64,000 nucleotides of DNA from Thalassotalea sediminis (lineage in GTDB: Bacteria; Pseudomonadota; Gammaproteobacteria; Enterobacterales; Alteromonadaceae). Under the pieces are notes generated by a model. That model had not been told where the DNA came from and made no database searches. It worked only from the letters and a program-made list of their open reading frames with translations. A program made the translations under genes and the position numbers. Below, one piece after another: positions 9,108 through 21,500 of this stretch. The stretch lies in the NCBI RefSeq assembly GCF_030295915.1, contig NZ_AP027361.1, positions 3,410,001-3,474,000 of the forward strand, read 5' to 3'. Within the stretch, counting starts at the first letter, position 1; every line of letters starts with the position of its first letter.

Positions 9108-9312
9108 TTAGTCGATGATCTTAGATACAACACCAGCACCTACTGTACAACTCTCAGCTTCGTCGCAGAGCTCCTCGCCCTCGCTTACTAAAATTGGTCA
9201 ACTGTGACCAACCTCTACACGTGCTCGGTCTTCACGCCATTCGGTGGTCTTAAAAAAAAAGGCCGCTTACGCGACCTTTCTTTAGATGTTCGGTGTGAAC
9301 TAGATATCGATA
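9108..9312 (-). repeat. tufA downstream tandem unit, proximal (205 bp)
   Basis: The first unit after the tufA stop, in head-to-tail register with it: the stop codons of tufA, this unit and the next lie at 9313, 9108 and 8903, exactly 205 bp apart. The 44-bp tuf tail copy has the same synonymous codons as tufA, with one change just before it (CGT to TGT, Arg to Cys). The unrelated middle segment carries an in-frame TGA where the distal unit has TGC. Confidence 0.9.
9252..9283 (-). terminator. tufA terminator
   Basis: The first terminator after the tufA stop, about 30 bp downstream. A 9-bp G+C-rich stem with one G-T pair and a 4-base loop is followed by nine T on the minus strand. It should end most str-operon transcripts before the tandem units. 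Confidence 0.88.
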
Positions 9313-10497
9313 TTAGTCGATGATCTTAGATACAACACCAGCACCTACTGTACGACCACCTTCACGGATTGCGAAGCGTAAACCTTCGTCCATCGCGATT
9401 GGGTTGATTAGCTCTACAACAAACTTCAAGTTGTCGCCTGGCATTACCATTTCTACACCTTCAGGTAATTCTACTGCACCTGTGATGTCAGTTGTACGGA
9501 AGTAAAACTGTGGACGGTAGCCTTTGAAGAATGGTGTATGACGACCACCTTCATCTTTAGTCAATACATATACTTCTGATTCGAACTTAGTATGTGGGTT
9601 GATTGAACCTGGCTTCGCTAGTACTTGACCACGTTGTACTTCTTCACGCTTAGTACCACGTAAAAGTACACCACAGTTCTCACCTGCACGACCTTCGTCA
9701 AGCAACTTACGGAACATCTCTACACCCGTACAAGTCGTTGTCGTTGTATCTTTGATACCTACGATTTCAACTTCATCACCTACTTTGATGATACCGCGCT
9801 CTACACGACCTGTTACTACCGTACCACGACCTTGGATTGAGAATACATCTTCGATTGGAAGAATGAAATCACCGTCAATCGCACGCTCTGGCTCTGGAAT
9901 GTAAGTATCTAATTGCTCTGCAAGTTCTAAAATCTTCTCTTCCCATTTCGCTTCGCCGTTCAATGCACCTAATGCTGAACCTTGAATGATTGGTAAGTCA
10001 TCACCTGGGAAGTCGTATTCTGAAAGAAGTTCACGAACTTCCATCTCTACTAATTCTAATAACTCTTCGTCATCTACCATGTCACATTTGTTCATGAATA
10101 CGATGATGTATGGTACACCAACCTGACGAGAAAGAAGGATGTGCTCACGTGTTTGTGGCATTGGGCCATCTGTCGCTGCTACTACTAAGATAGCACCGTC
10201 CATTTGAGCTGCACCTGTGATCATGTTTTTTACATAATCGGCGTGACCTGGACAATCTACGTGTGCGTAGTGACGTGTTGCTGTGTCATACTCAATGTGA
10301 GATGTATTGATCGTGATACCACGCTCACGCTCTTCTGGTGCGTTATCGATTTGTGCGAAATCGCGTAAATCACCACCGTGAGTTTTTGTTAATACTGCTG
10401 AGATAGCAGCAGTTAGAGTTGTTTTACCGTGGTCAACGTGACCGATAGTACCAACGTTAACGTGCGGTTTCGAACGTTCAAATTTTTCTTTAGCCAT
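9313..10497 (-). CDS. tufA: Elongation factor Tu (copy A)
   Basis: EF-Tu brings aminoacyl-tRNA to the ribosomal A site in a GTP-dependent step. 394 residues, equal to E. coli. GTP-binding motifs are [10 protein letters not shown] (about 18-27), DCPGHADYV and NKCDMVD, followed by domains 2 and 3, ending [13 protein letters not shown]. It starts with ATG after AAGGTAAT. The protein is identical to the second copy at 30180-31364, and I saw no nucleotide difference between them until the start codon. It lies last in the rpsL-rpsG-fusA-tufA operon but also has its own strong promoter. Confidence 0.99.
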   Translation of the reverse strand: MAKEKFERSKPHVNVGTIGHVDHGKTTLTAAISAVLTKTHGGDLRDFAQIDNAPEERERGITINTSHIEYDTATRHYAHVDCPGHADYVKNMITGAAQMDGAILVVAATDGPMPQTREHILLSRQVGVPYIIVFMNKCDMVDDEELLELVEMEVRELLSEYDFPGDDLPIIQGSALGALNGEAKWEEKILELAEQLDTYIPEPERAIDGDFILPIEDVFSIQGRGTVVTGRVERGIIKVGDEVEIVGIKDTTTTTCTGVEMFRKLLDEGRAGENCGVLLRGTKREEVQRGQVLAKPGSINPHTKFESEVYVLTKDEGGRHTPFFKGYRPQFYFRTTDITGAVELPEGVEMVMPGDNLKFVVELINPIAMDEGLRFAIREGGRTVGAGVVSKIID

Positions 10498-10587
10498 TTT
10501 AAAATTACCTTAAAAGAAAGTACTTAAATTTAAATTTAATATTTTATTCTCTCAGCGAGAGTAAAAGACACAAAGTTAAGGTGCTAG

Positions 10588-10616
10588 ATTGTAGGCAAGA
10601 CGGGCGGTCTTGTCAA
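10588..10616 (-). promoter_or_regulatory. tufA promoter
   Basis: On the minus strand TTGACA and TACAAT are separated by 17 bases, followed by a GC-containing start region, about 90 bp before the tufA ATG. It would give EF-Tu extra expression over the upstream str genes. Confidence 0.85.
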
Positions 10617-10671
10617 AAAATGAGCAAACTTTCTGTCCTAACACAAACTCACTGGGAGCTTGTCGTTATAT

Positions 10672-10694
10672 GAACCGCTGAAACTCAACGGTTC
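10672..10694 (-). other. Hairpin after fusA
   Basis: GAACCGTTGA pairs with TCAGCGGTTC (one mismatch) around a 3-base loop, 19 bp past the fusA stop. There is no T run, so termination is doubtful; RNA processing or 3'-end stabilisation between fusA and tufA is possible. Confidence 0.5.
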
Positions 10695-10712
10695 AAATGC
10701 TTTAGTCAATAA

Positions 10713-12824
10713 TTAAACAACGCCTCCGCGCCCTTCAATAATTGATGTTGCTACTGCTTTAGGTGCTTCTGCATATTGCTTAAATTCCATTGAATAAGAA
10801 GCGCGCCCTTGCGTAGCACTACGTAAATCTGTCGCATAACCAAACATCTCGGCCAATGGGACGGTAGCATTTACAATTTTTAAACCTGCAGGCCCTTCTT
10901 CCATGCCATCAATCATGCCACGTCTGCGGTTTAAGTCTCCGACAACATCACCCATATTTTCTTCTGGTGTTGTTACTTCCACTTTCATCATAGGCTCTAA
11001 CATAACAGGGTTAGCATCGAGTGCCCCCTGTCTAAAACCAATCGAACCTGCCACTTTAAAGGCCATTTCATTAGAGTCTACATCATGAAATGAGCCATCA
11101 AATAGCGTAACTTTTACATCGAGCATTGGGAATCCAGCAAGCACACCAGAATCCATTTGCTCTTTACAGCCTTTTTCTACAGCGGGTATATATTCTTTCG
11201 GTACAACGCCACCAACAATTTCGTTAACAAACTCAAAGCCTGCACCTTCTTCCTGTGGCTCCATTTTAAGCCAAACATGACCATATTGGCCACGGCCACC
11301 AGATTGGCGAACGAACTTGCCTTCAACTTCTACCGCTTTGCGGATTGTTTCACGATAAGACACTTGTGGCTTACCAACATTACAATCAACGCTAAACTCT
11401 CGCTTCATGCGATCAACAATAATATCTAGGTGAAGCTCACCCATACCAGAAATTATTGTTTGCCCTGTTTCTTCGTCTGTTTCTACTCGGAATGACGGAT
11501 CTTCAGCGGCAAGCTTCGATAGCGCAATCCCCATTTTTTCTTGATCAGCTTTTGTTCTAGGTTCTACCGCAACTGAAATTACTGGTTCTGGGAACTCCAT
11601 TCGCTCCAATGTAATAACCTTGTTTGGATCACACAATGTATCGCCAGTCGTTACATCTTTCATACCAATTGCAGCAGCAATATCACCGGCACGAACTTCT
11701 TTAATTTCTTTTCGATCGTTAGAGTGCATTTGAACGATGCGACCAAAACGTTCCCTTTTCCCTTTAACAGGATTAAAAACAGTATCGCCAGTTTTAACAA
11801 CGCCTGAATATACCCTAAAAAACGTTAATGTGCCGACAAAAGGGTCTGTCGCGATTTTAAAGGCTAATGCCGAAAATGGCGCATTATCATCTGCCTCGCG
11901 CGTACCTACTGATTCGTCTTTATCGTCATTAATCCCGGTTATCGCTTGAACTTCAGTCGGTGAAGGTAAATATTCAACAACATAATCTAGTACCGCCTGA
12001 ACACCTTTATTTTTAAAAGCACTACCACAGGCTGTTAAAACAATCTCATTAGCTAAAGTACGTTGACGTAAGCCTGCTTTAATTTCTTGCTCAGTAAGAT
12101 CACCTTCTTCTAGGTATTTCTCCATAAGTTCATCAGTTGCTTCTGCAGCTTCTGAAACTAAGTTTTCACGCCATTCTTCAGCTAACGCTTGCATATCAGC
12201 TGGGATGTCTTCAAAACTAAAGGTCATGCCTTGATCAGCTTCATTCCAGTTGATCGCTTTCATTTTAATCAAATCAACGACACCTGAGAAGTTTTCTTCA
12301 GCGCCAATCGCTAATTGAATCGGCACTGCATTAGCACCTAAACGATCTTTCATTTGCTGAACAACATTAAGAAAATCTGCGCCCGCTCTATCCATCTTAT
12401 TGACGAATACCATGCGTGGTACGGCATATTTTTCCATTTGACGCCAAACAGTTTCTGTTTGTGGCTGCACACCTGATGAGCCGCAAAGTACTAAAACTGC
12501 GCCATCTAATACGCGCAATGAACGTTCAACTTCTATGGTAAAATCTACGTGGCCAGGAGTATCAATAATATTAATACGATGCTCTTCGAACTGAGCATCC
12601 ATACCCTTCCAAAAACACGTCGTCGCCGCCGAGGTGATAGTAATACCACGTTCTTGCTCTTGCTCCATCCAATCCATGGTAGCTGCGCCATCGTGTACTT
12701 CGCCAATTTTATGAGAAAGGCCTGTATAAAAAAGTACACGTTCTGTTGTTGTCGTTTTACCTGCATCTACATGAGCACAAATACCGATATTTCGGTAACG
12801 CTCAATAGGTGTTGTACGAGCCAC
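10713..12824 (-). CDS. fusA: Elongation factor G
   Basis: EF-G is the GTPase that moves tRNAs and mRNA through the ribosome and helps recycle ribosomes. 703 residues against 704 in E. coli. The G domain shows [24 protein letters not shown] and NKMDRAGA; domains II-V follow with [10 protein letters not shown] in domain IV. The start is GTG at 12824 with AGAGGAA 8 bases upstream. It is the third gene of the str operon. Two hairpins separate it from rpsG and one from tufA. Confidence 0.99.
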   Translation of the reverse strand: MARTTPIERYRNIGICAHVDAGKTTTTERVLFYTGLSHKIGEVHDGAATMDWMEQEQERGITITSAATTCFWKGMDAQFEEHRINIIDTPGHVDFTIEVERSLRVLDGAVLVLCGSSGVQPQTETVWRQMEKYAVPRMVFVNKMDRAGADFLNVVQQMKDRLGANAVPIQLAIGAEENFSGVVDLIKMKAINWNEADQGMTFSFEDIPADMQALAEEWRENLVSEAAEATDELMEKYLEEGDLTEQEIKAGLRQRTLANEIVLTACGSAFKNKGVQAVLDYVVEYLPSPTEVQAITGINDDKDESVGTREADDNAPFSALAFKIATDPFVGTLTFFRVYSGVVKTGDTVFNPVKGKRERFGRIVQMHSNDRKEIKEVRAGDIAAAIGMKDVTTGDTLCDPNKVITLERMEFPEPVISVAVEPRTKADQEKMGIALSKLAAEDPSFRVETDEETGQTIISGMGELHLDIIVDRMKREFSVDCNVGKPQVSYRETIRKAVEVEGKFVRQSGGRGQYGHVWLKMEPQEEGAGFEFVNEIVGGVVPKEYIPAVEKGCKEQMDSGVLAGFPMLDVKVTLFDGSFHDVDSNEMAFKVAGSIGFRQGALDANPVMLEPMMKVEVTTPEENMGDVVGDLNRRRGMIDGMEEGPAGLKIVNATVPLAEMFGYATDLRSATQGRASYSMEFKQYAEAPKAVATSIIEGRGGVV

Positions 12825-12849
12825 TAAAGTATTCCTCTAATCTTTAAAA

Positions 12850-12912
12850 GATATAATCAAATAACCTTAACATTGATAACGTAAAAAAACGTTAACATTA
12901 TTTGGTTATATC
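12850..12912. other. Inverted repeat before fusA
   Basis: GATATAATCAAATAA (12850-12864) pairs with TTATTTGGTTATATC (12898-12912), 14 of 15 positions, with a smaller inner pairing around an A run. It lies in the leader of fusA, 25 bp from its start, and could affect fusA translation or mRNA processing. Confidence 0.55.
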
Positions 12913-12924
12913 CTAGTGTAGAAA

Positions 12925-12962
12925 AGCGTAGTTACTGTTTTATGAAAACAAGTAACTACGCT
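12925..12962. other. Strong hairpin between rpsG and fusA
   Basis: AGCGTAGTTACT (12925-12936) pairs perfectly with AGTAACTACGCT (12951-12962), and the pairing continues inside through GTTTT/AAAAC. On the minus strand it is followed by TTTTC. It could be a partial terminator or a processing site that lowers EF-G output relative to S7. Confidence 0.65.
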
Positions 12963-12983
12963 GTTCAGTTTTTTCTATCGTGA

Positions 12984-13478
<495 letters not shown>

Positions 13479-13541
13479 TCAGGGTATTCCCAAAACAATT
13501 AAAAATTAAAAGTTAGTTTGGCCTTACTTGACGGAGAACCG

Positions 13542-13916
13542 TTAAGATTTAGGGCGCTTAGCACCGTACTTAGAACGGCCTTGTCTACGATCGTTAACAC
13601 CTGAACAGTCAAGTGCGCCACGAACGGTGTGATAACGTACACCAGGTAAGTCTTTAACACGACCACCACGGATTAAGATAACGCTATGCTCTTGTAAGTT
13701 GTGACCTTCACCACCAATGTAAGATGTTACTTCGTAACCGTTAGTTAAACGAACACGAGCAACTTTACGTAGTGCTGAGTTAGGTTTTTTAGGCGTAGTA
13801 GTATATACGCGAGTACATACGCCACGACGTTGTGGACAAGCTTGTAACGCTGGAACGTTACTTTTTTGTACTTGTCTGACACGTGGTTTACGTACCAATT
13901 GGTTAATAGTTGCCAT
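13542..13916 (-). CDS. rpsL: 30S ribosomal protein S12
   Basis: S12 sits at the decoding centre and controls accuracy. 124 residues, as in E. coli, with the conserved loops [12 protein letters not shown] and [10 protein letters not shown]. The lysines associated with streptomycin sensitivity (K43, K88) are present, so the gene looks wild-type. The ATG follows AGGAGC. First gene of the str operon, driven by the promoter at 14044-14072. Confidence 0.99.
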   Translation of the reverse strand: MATINQLVRKPRVRQVQKSNVPALQACPQRRGVCTRVYTTTPKKPNSALRKVARVRLTNGYEVTSYIGGEGHNLQEHSVILIRGGRVKDLPGVRYHTVRGALDCSGVNDRRQGRSKYGAKRPKS

Positions 13917-14043
13917 TATAGCTCCTGATTAATTAAAACATTGTGTAAAGCATGATTCTCACCAGCTTTTACACTCTCTTAAACGTGTAAAATCAAACCT
14001 AAAAATCGTAAGCTATTTCTAGCGCAGATTAAAAGGTCGCAGA

Positions 14044-14072
14044 ATTCTAAAGGCGTTATAGCGAGGTGTCAA
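14044..14072 (-). promoter_or_regulatory. str operon promoter (rpsL-rpsG-fusA-tufA)
   Basis: On the minus strand a perfect TTGACA is followed after 17 bases by TAGAAT, then a GC-containing start region. It lies 128 bp before rpsL, downstream of the rpoC terminator. Confidence 0.9.
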
Positions 14073-14135
14073 GAAAAACAACAAAAAGGATCTTAGATCT
14101 GTAAAAAAGATCTTTATATTGTAGGCAATAATAAC

Positions 14136-14168
14136 AAAAAACCGCCTTTGTTTCCAAAGACGGTTTTT
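14136..14168 (-). terminator. rpoC terminator
   Basis: AAAAACCGTCTTTG pairs with CAAAGGCGGTTTTT (one mismatch) around a 4-base loop on the minus strand, followed by T residues, 22 bp after the rpoC stop. It separates the rpoBC transcript from the str operon. Confidence 0.9.
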
Positions 14169-14190
14169 AATAACAGTTAATAGTTAACGA

Positions 14191-17100
14191 TTAATCGTCT
14201 TTATTTCCTGTTTCTAAGTCAGCGTTTAATGCATCTGTAAGCGCTTGCGCTGCTTCATCTGCTGATACTGTTACTTCTTCTTCCACTTCAACGGCACGAC
14301 TACGTGCACGTTCTTGGTGATAAGCATAACCTGTACCTGCTGGAATTAGTCGACCTACGATAACGTTTTCTTTCAAGCCACGTAGTGTATCTTTCTTACC
14401 ACTTACAGCAGCTTCAGTTAGTACACGTGTTGTTTCTTGGAAAGATGCCGCTGAGATAAACGACTCTGTTGCAAGAGATGCCTTCGTAATACCCATCATC
14501 TGGATATCGAATTCAGCTGGCTTTTTACCTGCTGCTTCTAACTCACGGTTTGCGATACGTACACGAGCTACTTCAACTTGTTCACCTTTAAGGAACTCAG
14601 AATCACCTGCATCTAAGATCTCACACTTACGGATCATTTGACGCACAATAACTTCAATGTGCTTATCGTTAATCTTAACACCTTGTAAACGGTATACGTC
14701 TTGTACTTCGTTAACAATGTAGTTTGCAACAGGAGCAACACCACGTAAACGTAAGATATCATGTGGAGACTCTGGACCATCGGCAATAACTTCACCTTTT
14801 TGTACAGATTCACCTTCGAACACGTTAAGTTGACGCCATTTCGGGATCATCTCTTCGTATACGGTACCGTCAGGTTGAGTAATCAATAAACGACGTTTAC
14901 CTTTAGTCTCCTTACCGAAACCAATAATACCTGTTTTCTCAGCAAGAATTGCTGGTTCTTTAGGCTTACGTGCTTCAAATAAATCAGCAACACGTGGTAG
15001 ACCACCGGTAATATCGCGAGTTTTTGATGACTCTTGAGGAATACGCGCTAGCGCATCACCAATATTAACTTCACTACCATCTTCAAGGTTTACAATTGCG
15101 TTACCTGGTAAGAAGTATTGTGCCGGAATATCTGTACCAGCAATCATGACATCATTACCTTTCGCATCAACAAGTTTAACCATTGGGCGCATTTCTTTAC
15201 CCGCAGAACTACGTTGACTTGCGTCGGTTACAACGATGCTTGATAAACCTGTTAACTCATCCGTTTGACGTGTCATTGATAACCCTTCAACAAGGTCAAC
15301 AAATTTAATATTACCTTTTACTTCGGTAATAATCGGATGCGTATGAGGGTCCCAATTTGCTACTGTATCACCAGCTTCAATCGCTTCACCGTCTGCTTTA
15401 CTTAGTACTGTACCGTAAGGAACTTTATAACGTTCTCTTTCACGGCCTAACTCGTCAATAACAGTCAATTCTGTTGAGCGAGAAGTAATTACAATTTTAT
15501 TCTCAGAGTTAGTAACAAATTTCGCATTTTGTAGCTTCAGTGTACCCGTGTTTTTCACTTGAACGCTGTTTTCTGCTGACGCTCTTGATGCTGCACCACC
15601 AATGTGGAAGGTACGCATCGTTAACTGTGTACCTGGCTCACCAATTGATTGGGCTGCTACCACACCAATGGCCTCACCTTGGTTAATAAGGTGACCGCGT
15701 GCAAGGTCACGACCATAACACTGAGCACAAATACCAAAATCAGTTGAACAAGTAATAATTGAACGTACTTTCACTTGGTCTACAGAATGCTCTTCTAACG
15801 TATCGCATAATTTTTCGTCAATTAGAGTGTTACGAGGAAGTAAAACTTCTTCTGTACCAGGAATCATTACGTCTTCACATACAACACGACCAAGCACTCG
15901 TTCGCGTAATGGTTCAACAACATCACCACCTTCAATAAGTGGTGTCATGATTAAACCTTCTTCAGTGCCACAGTCATATTCTGTCACTACTAAATCTTGT
16001 GCAACATCTACTAATCGACGAGTTAGGTAACCTGAGTTAGCGGTTTTAAGTGCAGTATCCGCAAGACCTTTACGCGCACCGTGAGTTGAAATGAAGTACT
16101 GTAATACGTTCAAACCTTCACGGAAGTTAGCAGTAATTGGCGTTTCAATGATAGAGCCATCTGGCTTAGCCATTAGACCACGCATACCCGCTAACTGGCG
16201 TATCTGTGCAGCACTACCACGAGCACCCGAGTCAGCCATCATGTAAATAGAGTTGAAAGAATCTTGCTCTTCCATCTCACCGTCACGGTTTTTAACTTGC
16301 TCTTTCGATAAATTATCCATCATCGCTTTTGAAACTTTTTCATTAGCAGATGACCATATATCGATTACTTTGTTGTATTTCTCACCAGCAGTTACAAGAC
16401 CTTGGTCAAACTGTGTTTGAATCTCTGTAACTTCTTCTTCTGCGCTCTCAATAATGGTGTATTTCTCATCAGGAATTACCATATCATCGATACCAACAGA
16501 TGCACCGGCTACCATTGCATAATGGAAACCTGTATACATAATGTGGTCAGCAAAGATAACAGTATCTTTCAAACCAAGGTTACGGTATGCATGGTTGATC
16601 AAACGAGAAATTGGCTTTTTACCTAATGGTTGATCAATCAATTCATATGGTAAACCTCGTGGACACACCTGCCACAAAATAGCACGACCCACTGTAGTAT
16701 CACGTAACGTTGTATGAGCAATAAGCTCACCTTCGTCATTACGCTTATGCTCAGTAATACGAATTTTTACACGTGCATGCAGATCTGCAACACCTGTACG
16801 ATAAGCTTTTTCAGCTTCTTTCGTATCAGCAAACACCATACCTTCACCTAGCGCATTAACACGTGAACGCGTTAGATAATAAAGACCCAATACAACATCT
16901 TGTGAAGGTACAATTATTGGATCACCGTTAGCAGGAGATAATACGTTGTTCGTAGACATCATTAACGAACGAGCTTCTAGCTGTGCTTCGATAGTTAATG
17001 GTACGTGAACAGCCATTTGGTCACCATCGAAGTCGGCATTATACGCCGCACAAACTAATGGATGTAAATGAATTGCTTTACCTTCAATAAGTACTGGTTC

Positions 17101-18411
17101 AAAAGCTTGGATACCAAGTCTATGAAGTGTTGGTGCACGGTTAAGTAACACTGGGTGTTCACGAATTACTTCGTCCAATACATCCCAAACTTCAGCACCT
17201 TCACGTTCTACTAATTTTTTCGCTGCCTTAATCGTTGTTGCTAAACCACGAGCTTCAAGCTTGCCATAGATAAATGGTTTGAATAACTCAAGTGCCATTT
17301 TCTTAGGAAGACCACATTGATGTAAACGCAATGTAGGGCCAACGGTAATTACAGAACGACCAGAGTAGTCAACACGCTTACCTAGAAGGTTTTGACGGAA
17401 ACGACCTTGCTTACCTTTAATCATGTCAGCAAGTGATTTTAATGGGCGTTTATTTGAACCTGTAATTGCACGACCACGGCGACCGTTATCTAGTAACGCA
17501 TCAACAGACTCTTGTAACATACGTTTTTCATTACGTACGATAATGTCAGGAGCAACTAAATCTAATAGTCTTTTTAAACGGTTATTACGGTTGATAACGC
17601 GACGGTATAAATCGTTCAAATCAGACGTTGCAAAACGACCGCCATCTAGCGGCACTAATGGACGTAAATCAGGCGGTAAAATTGGAAGCACAGACATGAT
17701 CATCCACTCTGGCTTATTACCTGATTGCGCAAACGCTTCCATTAATTTTAAACGTTTAGTGATCTTTTTACGCTTAGTTTCGCTACCAATCTCTGGTAAC
17801 TCTTCACGCATTTGTGAAACTTCACCTTCAAGATCAATTTGCTTTAACAAGGCAAGAACAGCTTCTGCACCCATCAGTGCATCAAATTCATCACCATGCT
17901 CTTCTAGCGCATCTAAATATTCTTCTTCTGTTAGAATTTGGCTTTTTTCTAACGTTGTCATACCTGGTTCAGTAACCACATATGATTCAAAATAAAGTAC
18001 ACGTTCAATGTCACGTAAAGTCATGTCTAAAAGAAGACCAATACGTGATGGCAACGATTTTAGAAACCAAATATGTGCAACTGGGCTTGCAAGTTCAATA
18101 TGACCCATACGGTCACGACGAACTTTCGTTAGCGTAACTTCTACACCACACTTTTCACAGATAACACCACGATGCTTTAAACGCTTATATTTACCACAAA
18201 GACATTCGTAATCTTTAACAGGACCAAATATACGCGCACAGAATAAACCATCACGTTCTGGCTTGAACGTACGATAGTTAATTGTTTCTGGCTTTTTCAC
18301 TTCACCATATGACCAAGAGCGGATCATATCTGATGAAGCCAACCCGATGCGAATTCCATCGAATTCTTCAGTTTGATTTTGTTGCTTAAGAAACTTAAGT
18401 AAATCTTTCAC
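14191..18411 (-). CDS. rpoC: RNA polymerase subunit beta'
   Basis: The largest core RNA polymerase subunit. 1406 residues (E. coli 1407). Visible are the N-terminal zinc ribbon ([20 protein letters not shown], about residues 70-89), the catalytic magnesium motif [15 protein letters not shown] and the second zinc site with [13 protein letters not shown]. No intein or split is present. The start is GTG at 18411 with AGGAG 7 bases upstream, like the E. coli GTG start. It follows rpoB by 89 bp containing a perfect hairpin. Confidence 0.99.
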   Translation of the reverse strand: MKDLLKFLKQQNQTEEFDGIRIGLASSDMIRSWSYGEVKKPETINYRTFKPERDGLFCARIFGPVKDYECLCGKYKRLKHRGVICEKCGVEVTLTKVRRDRMGHIELASPVAHIWFLKSLPSRIGLLLDMTLRDIERVLYFESYVVTEPGMTTLEKSQILTEEEYLDALEEHGDEFDALMGAEAVLALLKQIDLEGEVSQMREELPEIGSETKRKKITKRLKLMEAFAQSGNKPEWMIMSVLPILPPDLRPLVPLDGGRFATSDLNDLYRRVINRNNRLKRLLDLVAPDIIVRNEKRMLQESVDALLDNGRRGRAITGSNKRPLKSLADMIKGKQGRFRQNLLGKRVDYSGRSVITVGPTLRLHQCGLPKKMALELFKPFIYGKLEARGLATTIKAAKKLVEREGAEVWDVLDEVIREHPVLLNRAPTLHRLGIQAFEPVLIEGKAIHLHPLVCAAYNADFDGDQMAVHVPLTIEAQLEARSLMMSTNNVLSPANGDPIIVPSQDVVLGLYYLTRSRVNALGEGMVFADTKEAEKAYRTGVADLHARVKIRITEHKRNDEGELIAHTTLRDTTVGRAILWQVCPRGLPYELIDQPLGKKPISRLINHAYRNLGLKDTVIFADHIMYTGFHYAMVAGASVGIDDMVIPDEKYTIIESAEEEVTEIQTQFDQGLVTAGEKYNKVIDIWSSANEKVSKAMMDNLSKEQVKNRDGEMEEQDSFNSIYMMADSGARGSAAQIRQLAGMRGLMAKPDGSIIETPITANFREGLNVLQYFISTHGARKGLADTALKTANSGYLTRRLVDVAQDLVVTEYDCGTEEGLIMTPLIEGGDVVEPLRERVLGRVVCEDVMIPGTEEVLLPRNTLIDEKLCDTLEEHSVDQVKVRSIITCSTDFGICAQCYGRDLARGHLINQGEAIGVVAAQSIGEPGTQLTMRTFHIGGAASRASAENSVQVKNTGTLKLQNAKFVTNSENKIVITSRSTELTVIDELGRERERYKVPYGTVLSKADGEAIEAGDTVANWDPHTHPIITEVKGNIKFVDLVEGLSMTRQTDELTGLSSIVVTDASQRSSAGKEMRPMVKLVDAKGNDVMIAGTDIPAQYFLPGNAIVNLEDGSEVNIGDALARIPQESSKTRDITGGLPRVADLFEARKPKEPAILAEKTGIIGFGKETKGKRRLLITQPDGTVYEEMIPKWRQLNVFEGESVQKGEVIADGPESPHDILRLRGVAPVANYIVNEVQDVYRLQGVKINDKHIEVIVRQMIRKCEILDAGDSEFLKGEQVEVARVRIANRELEAAGKKPAEFDIQMMGITKASLATESFISAASFQETTRVLTEAAVSGKKDTLRGLKENVIVGRLIPAGTGYAYHQERARSRAVEVEEEVTVSADEAAQALTDALNADLETGNKDD

Positions 18412-18440
18412 ACTCTATCTCCTGTCGGAGTTAATCTTGA

Positions 18441-18466
18441 GAAGAAGGTAGTTACCTACCTTCTTC
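18441..18466. other. Perfect hairpin between rpoB and rpoC
   Basis: GAAGAAGGTAG (18441-18451) pairs with CTACCTTCTTC (18456-18466) around TTAC. There is no T run. An RNase processing site or translation-coupling element between the two subunits is more likely than termination. Confidence 0.65.
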
Positions 18467-18500
18467 GCTTACTGATTTGCTCAGCTAAATAGTCGACCTA

Positions 18501-21500
18501 TTATTCTTCATCTAACTCAATGTTAATACCTAATGAGCGAATCTCTTTAAGCAATACATTGAACGACTCAGGAATACCTGGCTCCATACGGTGATCGCCA
18601 TCAACAAGGTTTTTGTACATTTTAGTACGACCATTTACGTCATCAGACTTAACCGTCAACATTTCTTGTAGGGTATAAGCAGCACCATATGCTTCTAATG
18701 CCCATACCTCCATCTCACCGAAACGCTGACCACCGAATTGCGCTTTACCACCCAGCGGCTGCTGAGTAACTAAGCTATATGAACCCGTTGAACGCGCATG
18801 CATTTTGTCATCTACTAAGTGATTTAGTTTTAACATATACATGTAACCAACAGTTACTGGACGCTCAAAACGGCGACCTGTACGACCATCAGTTAAGTTA
18901 AACTGGCCACTTTCTGGCATATCAGCAAGGCGGAACAATTCTTTAATTTCGCCTTCTTGCGCACCATCGAATACTGGAGTAGCAATTGGCAGACCTGCAC
19001 GTAAATTATCGGCTAAACGCATAATTTCATCATCAGAGAAGTTATCAATATCAACTTCTTGACGTGAATCACCTAGCTCGTAAACTTCTTTCAAGAAGCT
19101 TCTTAACTTCGCGATTTCGCGCTGCTCTTCAAGCATGCGGTTAATTTTCTCACCAATACCGCGCGCAGCCATACCTAAATGAGTTTCTAAGATCTGACCA
19201 ATGTTCATACGTGAAGGTACACCCAATGGGTTTAACACGATATCAACAGGTACACCATTTTCGTCATAAGGCATGTCTTCCACAGGCACAACATTTGAAA
19301 TTACACCTTTGTTACCATGACGACCGGCCATCTTATCACCTGGCTGAATACGACGTTTCACAGCAAGGTAAACTTTAACAATCTTAAGTACACCTGGTGC
19401 TAAGTCATCACCTTGTGTGATCTTACGACGCTTAACTTCGTATTTCTTATCAAAGTCAGCTTTTATGTTGTCGTATTGCTCAGCAATCTGCTCAAGTTCA
19501 GACTGTTGTGTTTCATCAGCTAAATTTTGCACTAACCACTTGTCACGAGACATGCTGTTAAGGTCAGATTCGTTAAGGCCTGCTGAAAGTAGAAGTTTCT
19601 TAGCTCGTGCGTAAATACCATCCTCTAGAATAGAGAACTCATCGCCTAAGTCTTTTTTCACTTCTTTAAGCTGCATTTCTTCAATTTCTAGTGCACGCTT
19701 ATCTTTCTCAACGCCATCACGGGTAAAGATTTGCACATCGATAATAGTACCTGATACAGAGTTAGGTACACGTAACGAGCTATCTTTAACGTCAGCCGCT
19801 TTTTCACCGAAAATAGCACGAAGCAGTTTTTCTTCTGGTGTTAGTTGTGTTTCACCTTTTGGTGTTACTTTACCAACTAAGATATCGCCGCCTTTAACTT
19901 CAGCACCAATATAAACAACACCTGACTCATCAAGTTTGCTTAATGCTGACTCACCAACATTTGGAATATCAGAAGTAATTTCTTCTGCACCTAATTTAGT
20001 ATCACGAGCTATACAGCTTAATTCTTGGATATGAATCGTTGTAAAGCGATCTTCCTGAACAACACGCTCAGATAACAACATTGAATCCTCAAAGTTGTAA
20101 CCATTCCAAGGCATGAACGCCAAACGCATATTTTGACCAAGTGCTAACTCACCTAAGTCAGTAGAAGGACCATCCGCTAATACGTCACCACGAATTACAG
20201 GTTCACCTTTACGAACAGTTGGACGTTGGTTAATACAAGTATTTTGGTTTGAACGTGTATATTTGTTCAAGTTGTAGATATCGATACCTGCTTCACCAGC
20301 AACCATCTCATCTTCATTAACTTTAACAACGATGCGTGAAGCATCTACGTAGTCAATAACACCGCCACGTTTGGCAACTGCTGTAACACCAGAGTCAACC
20401 GCTACAATTTTTTCCATCCCTGTACCAACTAGTGGCTTATCCACTTTCAATGTTGGAACTGCTTGACGTTGCATGTTCGAGCCCATTAAGGCACGGTTAG
20501 CATCATCATGTTCAAGGAATGGAATAAGAGAAGCTGCCACTGAAACGATTTGCTGCGGTGATACATCCATGTATTGAACATGTTCAGCAGCCATTAGCGT
20601 GAATTCGTTTTTATGACGACAATTAACAAGATCATCTGTTAACTTGCCTGCTTCATCACGTGCAGCATTTGATTGAGCGATAACAAAGTTACCTTCTTCA
20701 ATCGCTGATAGGTAATCAACTTCGTCAGTCACTAAACCGTCAACAACACGGCGATATGGTGTTTCTAAGAAACCATAATCATTAGTACGTGCGTAACAAG
20801 AAAGCGAGTTGATCAAACCAATGTTTGGACCTTCAGGCGTTTCGATAGGACATACACGACCGTAGTGTGTAGGATGTACGTCACGTACTTCGAAGCCTGC
20901 ACGTTCACGCGTTAAACCACCTGGGCCTAATGCTGAAATACGACGTTTATGGGTAACTTCTGAAAGCGGGTTGTTTTGATCCATGAACTGTGAAAGTTGC
21001 GATGAACCAAAGAACTCTTTAACAGCTGCAGAAATAGGCTTAGCATTAATTAAGTCTTGTGGCATTACAGCGTCTAAATCACCAAGTGATAAACGCTCAC
21101 GTACAGCACGTTCAACACGCACTAGACCAACGCGGAATTGGTTTTCAGCCATTTCACCAACTGAACGAATACGACGGTTACCTAAGTGGTCAATATCATC
21201 CACTTCACCTTTACCATCGCGAATACCAATTAAAGTTTTCATTACTTTAATGATATCTTCTTTAGATAGTGTACCTTCACCCACTTCATCTTCAAGTCCA
21301 ACACGACGGTTGAACTTCATACGACCTACCGTTGATAAGTCATAACGCTCTAATGAGAAGAAAAGGTTAGCAAATAATGCTTCAGCAGCATCTTTTGTTG
21401 GTGGCTCGCCTGGACGCATCATACGGTAAATTTCAACGAGCGCTTCTAAACGGTTGCTCGTTGTATCAATACGTACAGTGTCAGACATATATGAACCAAC

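Noticed and set aside
8903..9312. tuf downstream units as a CRISPR array or as short genes
   Set aside because: The repeat is 205 bp in direct tandem with no short repeat-spacer pattern, and the open frames lack start codons; half of them contain a stop.
17423..17995. 190-codon plus-strand open frame inside rpoC
   Set aside because: It lies fully antisense to conserved rpoC, has no ribosome-binding site and no family resemblance; it is a composition shadow.
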